From positions 1 through 5,708 of the forward strand of contig CANKOT010000147.1 in NCBI GenBank assembly GCA_947484245.1: a stretch of DNA of 5,708 nucleotides, written 5' to 3'. This DNA is from Comamonadaceae bacterium (GTDB lineage Bacteria > Pseudomonadota > Gammaproteobacteria > Burkholderiales > Burkholderiaceae). Both the position numbers and the translations under genes were made by a program. Below the pieces are notes generated by a model. The model did not search any database, had not been told where the DNA came from, and was given only the letters and a program-made list of their open reading frames with translations. Below, in pieces: positions 1-5,434 of the stretch. Within the stretch, counting starts at the first letter, position 1; every line of letters starts with the position of its first letter.

Positions 1-140
1 GACAGTTTTTCCAAGATGCGCTTTGCATGCCCGCCTCGGCCAAAGGTTGTGTCGACATAGGTGGCTTCGGCCTGGACGTCCAGCGCCTCGACCGCCTCCT
101 TCAACATGACGGTGGTGTGTGCCCATTCAGTTGTTGCCAT
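1..140 (-). CDS. rsmH: 16S rRNA m4C1402 methyltransferase RsmH, N-terminal part (runs off left edge)
   Basis: The reverse strand from an ATG at 140-138 reads [20 protein letters not shown] and continues to [19 protein letters not shown] at the window edge, 46 complete codons. The H-T-T-V start followed by EAV and the glycine-rich GRGGH signature (residues 34-38, the S-adenosylmethionine-binding loop) are typical of RsmH (MraW). This cytosolic enzyme N4-methylates C1402 of 16S rRNA in the decoding centre. The start lies only 6 nt after the mraZ stop, with just a weak GTGGA in front, so it is probably translated together with mraZ on one mRNA. mraZ-rsmH is the standard head of the dcw cluster, so ftsL and ftsI would be expected beyond the edge. 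Identification is secure. Only the N-terminal one-seventh or so of the protein is present. Confidence 0.95.
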   Translation of the reverse strand, partial: MATTEWAHTTVMLKEAVEALDVQAEATYVDTTFGRGGHAKRILEKL

Positions 141-146
141 TCCACG

Positions 147-575
147 TTAGAACGAAAAATCGCGAAACACATCGGGCATCTCGCCCTGCATGGCTTCGGC
201 CTCTTGGGTGTCATAGCTCGACTTGTCCCACAGCTCGAAATGGCTACCCATGCCCAGCAACATCACTTCTTTGGTGATATGCGCAGCGTTGCGCAATTCA
301 GGCGAGACAAGCACGCGTCCTGTGCCATCCATTTCCACATCCATGGCGTTTCCCAACAAAATACGTTTCCACCATTGGGCAGTCATGGGTAAAGCAGCCA
401 CGCGCTCTCTGAATTTTTCCCACTCGGTGCGAGGAAACAGCATCAAACAACCATGAGGATGGCGGGTGATCGTGAGTTGTCCTGCGGTCGTTGCGCTGAG
501 CACATCACGGTGACGTGTTGGCACCGACAAGCGACCCTTGGCATCCAAACTCAGCGATGACGCACCTTGAAACAC
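147..575 (-). CDS. mraZ: transcriptional regulator MraZ
   Basis: A 142-residue protein, close to the usual MraZ length, starting with (V/M)[18 protein letters not shown]. It carries the two AbrB-like repeats of the family, each with a D-x-x-G-R motif: DAKGR at residues 11-15 and DGTGR at 83-87. MraZ forms ring-shaped oligomers, binds short direct repeats in front of its own gene and controls the dcw cluster. The start is taken as GTG at 575-573, because the family N-terminus begins here and AAGGGG sits 9 nt upstream. An open frame continues upstream to 659, but it runs through the operator boxes and has no family similarity. rsmH follows after 6 nt. The candidate operator at 623-662 suggests autoregulation. 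The GTG start may hold translation down. Identification is secure. Confidence 0.95.
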   Translation of the reverse strand: MFQGASSLSLDAKGRLSVPTRHRDVLSATTAGQLTITRHPHGCLMLFPRTEWEKFRERVAALPMTAQWWKRILLGNAMDVEMDGTGRVLVSPELRNAAHITKEVMLLGMGSHFELWDKSSYDTQEAEAMQGEMPDVFRDFSF

Positions 576-612
576 TGCTAACAACCCCTTGGTTAAGCAA
601 ACATGGCTTGGG

Positions 613-632
613 AATGTGAAGAATCTCACATT
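613..632. promoter_or_regulatory. Perfect inverted repeat with CRP-type core upstream of mraZ
   Basis: The plus strand reads AATGTGA (613-619), AGAATC (620-625), TCACATT (626-632): a perfect 7-bp inverted repeat with a 6-bp spacer. TGTGA-N6-TCACA is the known core of CRP-family binding sites. It lies about 38-57 nt upstream of the mraZ GTG and overlaps the fourth GTG box of the putative MraZ operator. It could be a site for a CRP/FNR-family regulator, an inverted MraZ half-site pair, or a small hairpin in the 5' untranslated region. The symmetry is seen directly. The regulator is inference. Confidence 0.45.
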
Positions 633-662
633 TTTGCACCAAATACCACTTATCTGCACTTT
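623..662 (-). promoter_or_regulatory. Candidate MraZ operator: four GTG boxes at 10-bp period
   Basis: On the minus strand four consecutive decamers, AAAGTGCAGA (662-653), TAAGTGGTAT (652-643), TTGGTGCAAA (642-633) and AATGTGAGAT (632-623), each carry GTG at the same place, exactly one helical turn apart. MraZ is known to bind direct repeats at about 10-bp spacing (TGGG-type in Escherichia coli, AAAGTG-type in mycoplasmas) in front of mraZ. The position directly before mraZ and the exact phase support an autoregulatory operator. The boxes degrade outward from AAAGTG, so how many are bound is uncertain. Confidence 0.7.
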
Positions 663-685
663 AACAGGATTTTCTGTGTCTGCAA
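658..685 (-). promoter_or_regulatory. Possible sigma70-type promoter for mraZ/dcw
   Basis: On the minus strand TTGCAG (685-680) is followed after 16 nt by TAAAGT (663-658). The -35 matches consensus at 3 of 6 positions and the -10 at 4 of 6. It is the best pair I could find by eye in the leader. Transcription would begin near 651, and the first GTG boxes would cover the -10 and start region, which would fit repression by MraZ. The match is weak. Confidence 0.3.
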
Positions 686-817
686 GACTTAAAATGAAGT
701 TTTAGCAGCAAAATCAACAACTTAGCTCGCATTTCGCATCGCAATCTATTTAAAAAATCATTATTAATTAAGCACTTAGAAGAAATATCGAATGTGATTT
801 ATTAGCTTTTTAGGCGC
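661..817. other. AT-rich regulatory stretch between dksA terminator and mraZ
   Basis: The block 661-820 has about 31% G+C by hand count, clearly lower than the flanking genes. I found no plausible coding sequence or RNA gene in it. It contains the weak promoter pair at 658-685, T- and A-runs around 741-760 that could act as an UP element, and a half-site AATGTGATTT at 791-800 that repeats one arm of the palindrome at 613-632. It probably holds the dcw control region. No further element can be supported. Confidence 0.5.
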
Positions 818-849
818 AAAAAAAAGCAGGCCCTGTGTGGCCTGCTTTT
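818..849 (-). terminator. Intrinsic terminator of dksA
   Basis: Read on the minus strand, AAAAGCAGGCC (849-839), loop ACACAG (838-833) and GGCCTGCTTTT (832-822) form an 11-bp hairpin whose 3' arm runs into a tract of eight T (825-818). It begins 20 nt after the dksA stop codon. On the plus strand the following T-run is only four, so the element is orientated to stop minus-strand transcription and separates dksA from the mraZ promoter region. Confidence 0.92.
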
Positions 850-869
850 CACGACGAGTTGCAAAGGGC

Positions 870-1988
870 TCAATCGCCAAACATTTTTTGCTTCAATTCA
901 CGGCGTTGTTGAGCCTCTAGTGACAAGGTGGCGGTCGGGCGGGCCAATAAACGACCAACCCCAATAGGCTCACCAGTTTCATCGCAATACCCGTAGTCTC
1001 CACTGTCGATACGCGAAATAGATTGCTCAATTTTCTTGAGGAGTTTGCGTTCACGGTCACGGGTGCGCAGCTCTAACGCGTGCTCCTCCTCGATGGTGGC
1101 CCGATCAGCGGGGTCGGGAACGATAACGGTGTCTTCACGCAAATGCTCGGTGGTCTCGCCAGCATTGGCCAAAATATCCGTTATCAACTGAACCAATTTC
1201 AGTCGGAAAAAAGCCATTTGCAGCGCATTCATGTACTCGTCATCGGACATGGCAAGCACCTCTTCATCAGAGACAGTCGCAGCTGTTTTGCTTTTCCAGT
1301 TATTGGCAAGCTTGGGGTTTTTAACAGGAATCATGGGAACAACCATTGGAAGGGTTGGGACAGAAATCGGCCCGTAACTGGCCTTGGCCATGGTGGAGGC
1401 CACGCTCAATCCAGGCGGAGGCGGCATCATGGACATGGCCTTTGCAGCTCGGGGAGACTTCTTGGCGTTGTCAGGCGTGGACTCAGCCCGAGTGGGAGCA
1501 GATGCAGGCGTTTTTAAGGGAGGTGAAGGCACTTTGGCCTTGGTGGGGGCAGTTTTGGCGGCAGTTGTCACAGTTTTGGTTACAGGTTTCGCAGAGTTGG
1601 ATTTTTTAATCGGCAGCGCTTTTTGAGTCGCTGGCTTCTTCGCAGATGGCGTTGCTTTTTTGGCAGGCACAGCTTTCTTTGCTGGGACAGCTTTCTTTGC
1701 TGGGACAGCTTTTTTAGCGACGGCCTTTTTCACAACAACAGGTTTTTTAACAGGCACTGCTTTCTTCTTTAATGCAGGTTTCGAGGCTGGCACGGATTTC
1801 TTGGCCGCGACAGGTTTTTTTGCTGCTACAGCTTTCTTTGTTGCAACAGGTTTTTTGATTACAACGGGTTTCTTGGCTGCAACAGGTTTCTTGGCAGGTA
1901 CTTTGACAACCTTGGCTTTAGGCTTTGCAGCCGCAACCTTGGATTTACTCTTGGCTTTGCTGTCGCTCGAATGCTTTGTGGATTTCAA
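870..1988 (-). CDS. dksA: RNA polymerase-binding transcription factor DksA with long Lys/Ala/Pro-rich N-terminal tail
   Basis: A 372-residue protein, more than twice the 151 residues of Escherichia coli DksA. Residues about 241-372 are the DksA domain: the EYMNALQMAFFRLKL opening, a coiled-coil tip DPADRA (292-297) keeping the D-x-x-D-x-A motif that acts in the RNA polymerase secondary channel, the ELRTRDRERKLLKKI helix (306-320) and the GEPIGVGRLLARPTATLSLEA end. DksA works with ppGpp to reset transcription in the stringent response. Of the four zinc-finger cysteine positions only C335 remains; the others are T338, S356 and A359, the form I recall for betaproteobacterial DksA. Residues about 11-150 are a basic tail of KKPVAA/KKAVPA-type repeats like bacterial histone H1-like proteins, and 150-240 a Pro/Ala-rich linker. 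The start is TTG at 1988 with GGGAG 7 nt upstream; an in-frame TAG shortly before rules out an upstream start. The gene sits 144 nt after the GTPase gene and ends in a strong terminator. Confidence 0.93.
   Translation of the reverse strand: MKSTKHSSDSKAKSKSKVAAAKPKAKVVKVPAKKPVAAKKPVVIKKPVATKKAVAAKKPVAAKKSVPASKPALKKKAVPVKKPVVVKKAVAKKAVPAKKAVPAKKAVPAKKATPSAKKPATQKALPIKKSNSAKPVTKTVTTAAKTAPTKAKVPSPPLKTPASAPTRAESTPDNAKKSPRAAKAMSMMPPPPGLSVASTMAKASYGPISVPTLPMVVPMIPVKNPKLANNWKSKTAATVSDEEVLAMSDDEYMNALQMAFFRLKLVQLITDILANAGETTEHLREDTVIVPDPADRATIEEEHALELRTRDRERKLLKKIEQSISRIDSGDYGYCDETGEPIGVGRLLARPTATLSLEAQQRRELKQKMFGD
1663..1716 (-). repeat. 18-bp tandem repeat, three copies, inside the DksA tail
   Basis: Plus-strand units 1663-1680, 1681-1698 and 1699-1716 are GCAGGCACAGCTTTCTTT, GCTGGGACAGCTTTCTTT and GCTGGGACAGCTTTTTTA. 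They encode three successive KKAVPA hexapeptides (residues 92-109). Looser, diverged copies of the same pattern extend over about 1660-1900. The near identity of the middle copies points to recent duplication or slippage. Confidence 0.85.
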
Positions 1989-2000
1989 TGCAAATCTCCC
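1986..2000 (-). promoter_or_regulatory. Ribosome binding site and TTG start of dksA
   Basis: The minus strand reads GTAGGGAGATTTGCATTG. GGGAG (2000-1996) lies 7 nt before TTG (1988-1986). Reading upstream in the same frame reaches a TAG without any ATG or GTG, so this TTG decides the start and shows that the lysine-rich tail is translated from its beginning. Confidence 0.75.
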
Positions 2001-2027
2001 TACAGGGTGGCGTCGAGTGCGCTAGCA

Positions 2028-2092
2028 CCAAGCCCCATACTGCTTCTGGTTGTTGTTGATTACTTCATGCGTGACCAGTGCCAAGGGCTTGG
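2028..2092 (-). repeat. Inverted repeat in the dksA leader
   Basis: On the minus strand CCAAGCCC (2092-2085) is complementary to GGGCTTGG (2035-2028), an 8-bp match 49 nt apart. The first arm also lies in a short self-complementary stretch CCAAG-CC-CTTGG (2092-2081), so the two pairings exclude each other. The downstream arm ends about 27 nt before the Shine-Dalgarno sequence. This could be a leader RNA structure, but chance is possible. No convincing promoter was found in the 144-nt gap; TTGACC at 2097-2092 resembles a -35 box but has no good -10 partner. Confidence 0.3.
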
Positions 2093-2132
2093 GGTCAAAC
2101 CTCTTCTCAAGCCAATTGCGCGCGGATTGTAC

Positions 2133-3191
2133 TCAGCTTATGCACTGTTCCAAGCCCTGCTGAAAGATATCTTTTGGCAAATCGATACCAATGAATACCA
2201 TTTTGCTCGTTCGCTTCTCGCCAGGCGCCCAAGCTTGGCCTAAATCACTGCCCATGAGTTGGTGAACACCTTGGAAAATCACCTTGCGCTCCGTGCCTTT
2301 CATGTGTAAGACGCCTTTGTAGCGCAACATGCGTGGGCCATAGATATTGACGATAGCACCCAAGAAATCTTCAAGCTTGGCCGGGTCCAAAGCGCGGTCG
2401 GCTTTAAAGACAAAACTTTTGACATCGTCATCATGGTGGTGATGGTGGCCGTGATCATGGTCATGTCCGTGGTCTGCATGGTCATGCTGGTGGGAGGGGT
2501 GGTCGCAATGCGCATCGTGTGCATGGTGGTGATGACCGTCACTGAGGAAATCGGGGTCAATTTCTAAAGTGGTGTTGAGGTTGAAGCCCCTCAAATCAAA
2601 CACTTTGTCTATTTCAATTTCACCAAAATGCACGATGTGCTGAGGCGCCCGAGGATTCATATGCTTTAAGCGGTGCTGCAACGCATCCAGCTCTTGCTCA
2701 GACACAAGCTCACTTTTGCTGATGAATATTTGGTCCGCAAAGCCTATTTGGCGACGGGCTTCTTGCCGGTCATTCAAGGTTTGCGCGGCATGCTTGGCGT
2801 CCACCAAAGTCAGCACCGCATCCAGCAAATAGCTTTCAGCAATTTCATCATCCATGAAAAAAGTTTGCGCGACCGGCCCTGGGTCTGCTAAGCCAGTGGT
2901 TTCGATGACCACACGCTCAAAGTCAAGCTCACCTTTGCGTCTTTTTTCAGCCAAATCTTGCAAAGTGGTGCGTAAATCTTCGCGGATAGTGCAACACACA
3001 CAGCCATTGCTCATTTGAACAATGTGCTCTTTGGTGTCTGCGACCAATATCTCGTTGTCTATATTTTCTTCACCAAATTCATTTTCAATCACGGCAATTT
3101 TCAGACCATGAGACTCCGAGAGGATGCGCTTGAGCAGCGTAGTCTTGCCAGCGCCTAAAAAACCAGTGAGAACCGTGGCGGGTATCAACAT
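2133..3191 (-). CDS. COG0523/CobW-type G3E GTPase, putative metal (zinc) chaperone
   Basis: A 352-residue protein of the G3E P-loop GTPase family. It has a Walker A GFLGAGKTT (residues 10-18), the metal-binding CVCC (64-67, the family C-x-C-C), the ETTGLADP switch/Walker B region (97-104) and a CobW C-terminal domain (about 258-345). Between the domains residues 220-253 contain 19 histidines plus a cysteine and acidic residues, a metal-storage or sensing loop. Family members couple GTP hydrolysis to delivery of zinc, cobalt or nickel to client proteins in the cytosol. At the NKxD guanine-recognition position the protein reads SKSE (158-161), a departure from the canonical motif. The ATG at 3191 is preceded by AAGG at 11 nt. 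It lies 70 nt after rlmI without an obvious terminator and upstream of dksA. No clear Zur-type GTTAT-N3-ATAAC box was seen. The family is certain; the metal and client are not. Confidence 0.9.
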   Translation of the reverse strand: MLIPATVLTGFLGAGKTTLLKRILSESHGLKIAVIENEFGEENIDNEILVADTKEHIVQMSNGCVCCTIREDLRTTLQDLAEKRRKGELDFERVVIETTGLADPGPVAQTFFMDDEIAESYLLDAVLTLVDAKHAAQTLNDRQEARRQIGFADQIFISKSELVSEQELDALQHRLKHMNPRAPQHIVHFGEIEIDKVFDLRGFNLNTTLEIDPDFLSDGHHHHAHDAHCDHPSHQHDHADHGHDHDHGHHHHHDDDVKSFVFKADRALDPAKLEDFLGAIVNIYGPRMLRYKGVLHMKGTERKVIFQGVHQLMGSDLGQAWAPGEKRTSKMVFIGIDLPKDIFQQGLEQCIS

Positions 3192-3261
3192 ATCAATTCA
3201 ACCTTGAAAACAAGAAAAAAGAACAAGTGGGGCAGTTTAGCCAGCATTCAAGCAGCGTTAC

Positions 3262-4479
3262 TTACTTGCGCATCAAAACCAAACCTTTGAGGTATTCACC
3301 CTCAGGAAAGCACACGGTCATGGGGTGGTCGGGTGCAGCTTGAACTCGGTCAAGAAAATAAGCATCGACACCGGCATCCGTGCCAGCGGACGCGACGATT
3401 TTGTGAAATAGCTCTGGAGCAATACCGCCTGAACAACTGTAGGTAAACAGCACCCCGCCTGGCGAAAGTAACTTGAAGGCCCATCGGTTGATGTCTTTAT
3501 AGGCTCGGGCAGCACGCTCGGCATGGGCTGCACTGGGCGCAAACTTGGGTGGATCCAACACAATGCCATCAAAGCGACGCCCCTCTTTGTGCATGCTTCG
3601 CAAGGTGGCGTTGACATCAGCATCAAGGAAGGCTGCATTGCGCTCATCAAACCCATTGCGCTTGACATTGGCCTTTGCTTTGGCAATGGCAGGTGCTGAG
3701 GAATCCACTGTGGTTACCGTGGCACCGCTTCCCAATAAACCTGCTGATCGCATACCGCTTAATGCCGCCACACTGAAACCGCCGGTGTAGCCATAGCAAT
3801 TCAAAACATGCTGCAGGCCTAGGCGCTGGGCATATTCGGCAAACTTCAATCGACTGTCGCGCTGGTCCAAATAGAACCCAGTTTTGTGGCCTTCCAAGAT
3901 GTCCAACTCTAAGCTCCAATGGTGCTCTTGAATCACCATGGCAGTGGCGTCACTGGCGCCAGGCGATCTGAACAGCCAACCTGTCTTGGCCTCTAAGCCC
4001 TCCAAGCCCCGCACACCAGAGTCAGAGCGCTCAAACACACGTTGAGCGCCGGTATGCAAAACCAAAGCTTTGACAATGTCGGCTTTGAACCGTTCAGTGC
4101 CGGCAGACAAGAATTGCGCGACCAACGTGCCGTCATAGCTGTCCACAATCAAACCAGGCAGTCCATCGGCCTCACCATGGATAAGTCGCACGCCATTGGA
4201 AGGAACTTGCAGGCGTGAGCGCATGGCAACAGCAGTTGTAACTTGTCGCTCGAAAAATGCGGCGTCAATGTACTCAGCTTCCTGAAATGACCATATGCGC
4301 GCACGAATTTTGGAAGTAGGACTGAAAGCAGCCCAACCTAAAAATTGCCCTGTCTCTGATTCCACCCGGACGGTCTCTCCAGCGTCTGCGCCTCCTTTGG
4401 CAATCGCTGAATCGAAAATCCAAGGGTGGCCTCGCAAGGCTGAGCGTTCCTTGCCGGCTTTAAGCTTCAAGGTTTTCAT
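3262..4479 (-). CDS. rlmI: 23S rRNA m5C1962 methyltransferase RlmI-type (class I SAM-dependent)
   Basis: A 405-residue protein, close to the Escherichia coli RlmI length. It starts with a PUA-like RNA-binding domain (about 1-75, with the LRGHPWIFDSAI motif), then a central linking domain, then a Rossmann methyltransferase domain. Seen there are FYLDQRDSR (202-210), the SAM-binding loop LNCYGYTGGFSVAAL (226-240), VDSS (258-261), DPPKF (309-313, motif IV) and TYSCSGG (346-352). By family knowledge a cysteine of the last motif, probably C349, is the nucleophile of m5C transfer. RlmI methylates C1962 of 23S rRNA. The ATG overlaps the xerC stop by 4 nt (ATGA), with only a weak AAGAAA in front, which suggests translational coupling. 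RlmI is the best match, but a related rRNA m5C methyltransferase of the same family cannot be excluded from sequence reading alone. Confidence 0.85.
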   Translation of the reverse strand: MKTLKLKAGKERSALRGHPWIFDSAIAKGGADAGETVRVESETGQFLGWAAFSPTSKIRARIWSFQEAEYIDAAFFERQVTTAVAMRSRLQVPSNGVRLIHGEADGLPGLIVDSYDGTLVAQFLSAGTERFKADIVKALVLHTGAQRVFERSDSGVRGLEGLEAKTGWLFRSPGASDATAMVIQEHHWSLELDILEGHKTGFYLDQRDSRLKFAEYAQRLGLQHVLNCYGYTGGFSVAALSGMRSAGLLGSGATVTTVDSSAPAIAKAKANVKRNGFDERNAAFLDADVNATLRSMHKEGRRFDGIVLDPPKFAPSAAHAERAARAYKDINRWAFKLLSPGGVLFTYSCSGGIAPELFHKIVASAGTDAGVDAYFLDRVQAAPDHPMTVCFPEGEYLKGLVLMRK

Positions 4480-5417
4480 ATGGTTTTCTTACGCGCACGA
4501 GGGTGGGCGGCGTCATAGGTCTTGGCTAAATGCTGGTAATCCAAACGCGTATAGACCTGCGTGGTGCTGATATTGGCATGCCCTAGCAACTCTTGCACAC
4601 CGCGCAAGTCACCACTGGACTGCAAAACATGGCTGGCAAAAGAGTGCCGCAACATATGCGGGTGAATGGGGGTGGCAATGCCGGCTTGAAGCCCCCTTAA
4701 GCGCAAGCGTTGCCACACAGCTTGTGCGCTCAATCTGGTCCCCCTTTGGCCCACGAACATAGCCGCTTGTTCAACCGCACTGTTTGGCAAGCCGCTCGTG
4801 CGAACAGTCAACCAAGCTTGCACAGCCAGCAACGCTTGCCGCCCAACAGGAACGCTTCGCCGCTTAGAGCCTTTACCCAAAACATGCGCTTCACCAGCGG
4901 TCAGATCAATCCACCCTTTAGCATGAGGACTGGCTTGAACGTCCAGGCCGATCAACTCGCCCACACGCAGACCGCTGCTGTAAAGCAGTTCCACCATTGC
5001 AGAATCACGGGATTGCAACCAGGGGTCTGTATCAATGGGGCGGTGTTGCGCGAGCTGCACGGCATCATCCACATTCAAGGCTTTAGGCAGTGGCTTGGCC
5101 GCTTTAGGCGCACGCAACCCGGACATTGGGTTGGCATGGATCAATCCCTCTTTGCCTAACCAATTGAAAAAACCTCGCCAGCCCGAAAGAATGAGCGCAA
5201 TACCGCGTGGGCTTCTGCCGTTGGCATGCATTTGCGCCATCCAACGCCGAAGATGCAGTGTGTCAACCAGCGTCAAATTGGCCAAGCCTGCCTGCTCCGC
5301 CCAAAGTGATAATTTGTTCAAATCTTCACTGTACAAAGCCACGGTTCTGTCAGACAAGCGCTTTTCAAATCGCACGTGCGATAAATAGCGCGTCACCAAA
5401 TCTTGGCTGTCTTTCAT
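4476..5417 (-). CDS. xerC: Site-specific tyrosine recombinase XerC
   Basis: From the chosen ATG at 5417 the protein has 313 residues (Escherichia coli XerC has 298). An N-terminal SAM-like core-binding domain (about 4-90, LVTRYLSHVRFEKRLSDRTV) is followed by the catalytic domain with all tyrosine-recombinase residues: R151 (SSGLRVGEL), K182 (LGKGSKRR), H254 and R257 (HPHMLRH), H280 (LLGHANIST) and Y289 (TQVYTRLD). XerC acts with XerD at the dif site, under FtsK control, to resolve chromosome dimers. The start is uncertain: an in-frame TTG at 5438 would add seven residues and overlap the DUF484 stop as TTGA, but neither start has a good Shine-Dalgarno sequence, so the ATG is preferred. The complete catalytic set, the DUF484 neighbour and the absence of phage or integron genes point to the chromosomal XerC rather than a mobile integrase. 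Confidence 0.93.
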   Translation of the reverse strand: MKDSQDLVTRYLSHVRFEKRLSDRTVALYSEDLNKLSLWAEQAGLANLTLVDTLHLRRWMAQMHANGRSPRGIALILSGWRGFFNWLGKEGLIHANPMSGLRAPKAAKPLPKALNVDDAVQLAQHRPIDTDPWLQSRDSAMVELLYSSGLRVGELIGLDVQASPHAKGWIDLTAGEAHVLGKGSKRRSVPVGRQALLAVQAWLTVRTSGLPNSAVEQAAMFVGQRGTRLSAQAVWQRLRLRGLQAGIATPIHPHMLRHSFASHVLQSSGDLRGVQELLGHANISTTQVYTRLDYQHLAKTYDAAHPRARKKTI

Positions 5418-5434
5418 CCGAATCTGTAATTGGT

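Noticed and set aside
27..392. Plus-strand open frame across rsmH and mraZ
   Set aside because: Antisense shadow of two well-identified genes, with no recognisable domain.
591..605. Tiny upstream frame ATG-TTT-GCT-TAA in the mraZ leader
   Set aside because: Three codons with no ribosome binding site; too short to support as a regulatory uORF.
576..659. Longer mraZ reading from a GTG at 659
   Set aside because: The extra 28 residues run through the GTG boxes and have no MraZ similarity, while the GTG at 575 has a good Shine-Dalgarno sequence and the family N-terminus.
1660..1900. Possible CRISPR-like or mobile repeat array
   Set aside because: The repeats are in frame, coding and contiguous without unique spacers, so they reflect a repetitive peptide.
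1660..2025. Plus-strand open frame of 121 codons rich in AGTAFF-type repeats, resembling a membrane protein
   Set aside because: It is the exact antisense of the lysine-rich DksA tail. Lys codons read backwards give Phe, so the hydrophobic repeat look is a by-product. No ribosome binding site was seen.
2300..2560. Minus-strand frame rich in Thr and Met inside the GTPase gene
   Set aside because: A frame-shifted reading of the histidine-rich loop codons, with no independent start signal.
3192..3261. Zur box or terminator between rlmI and the GTPase gene
   Set aside because: No GTTAT-N3-ATAAC-like palindrome and no stable hairpin followed by a T-run. Only a pyrimidine-rich stretch and a 4-bp CTTG/CAAG pairing are present.
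4710..5388. Plus-strand open frames opposite xerC
   Set aside because: Antisense shadows of xerC, which has all catalytic residues in its own frame.
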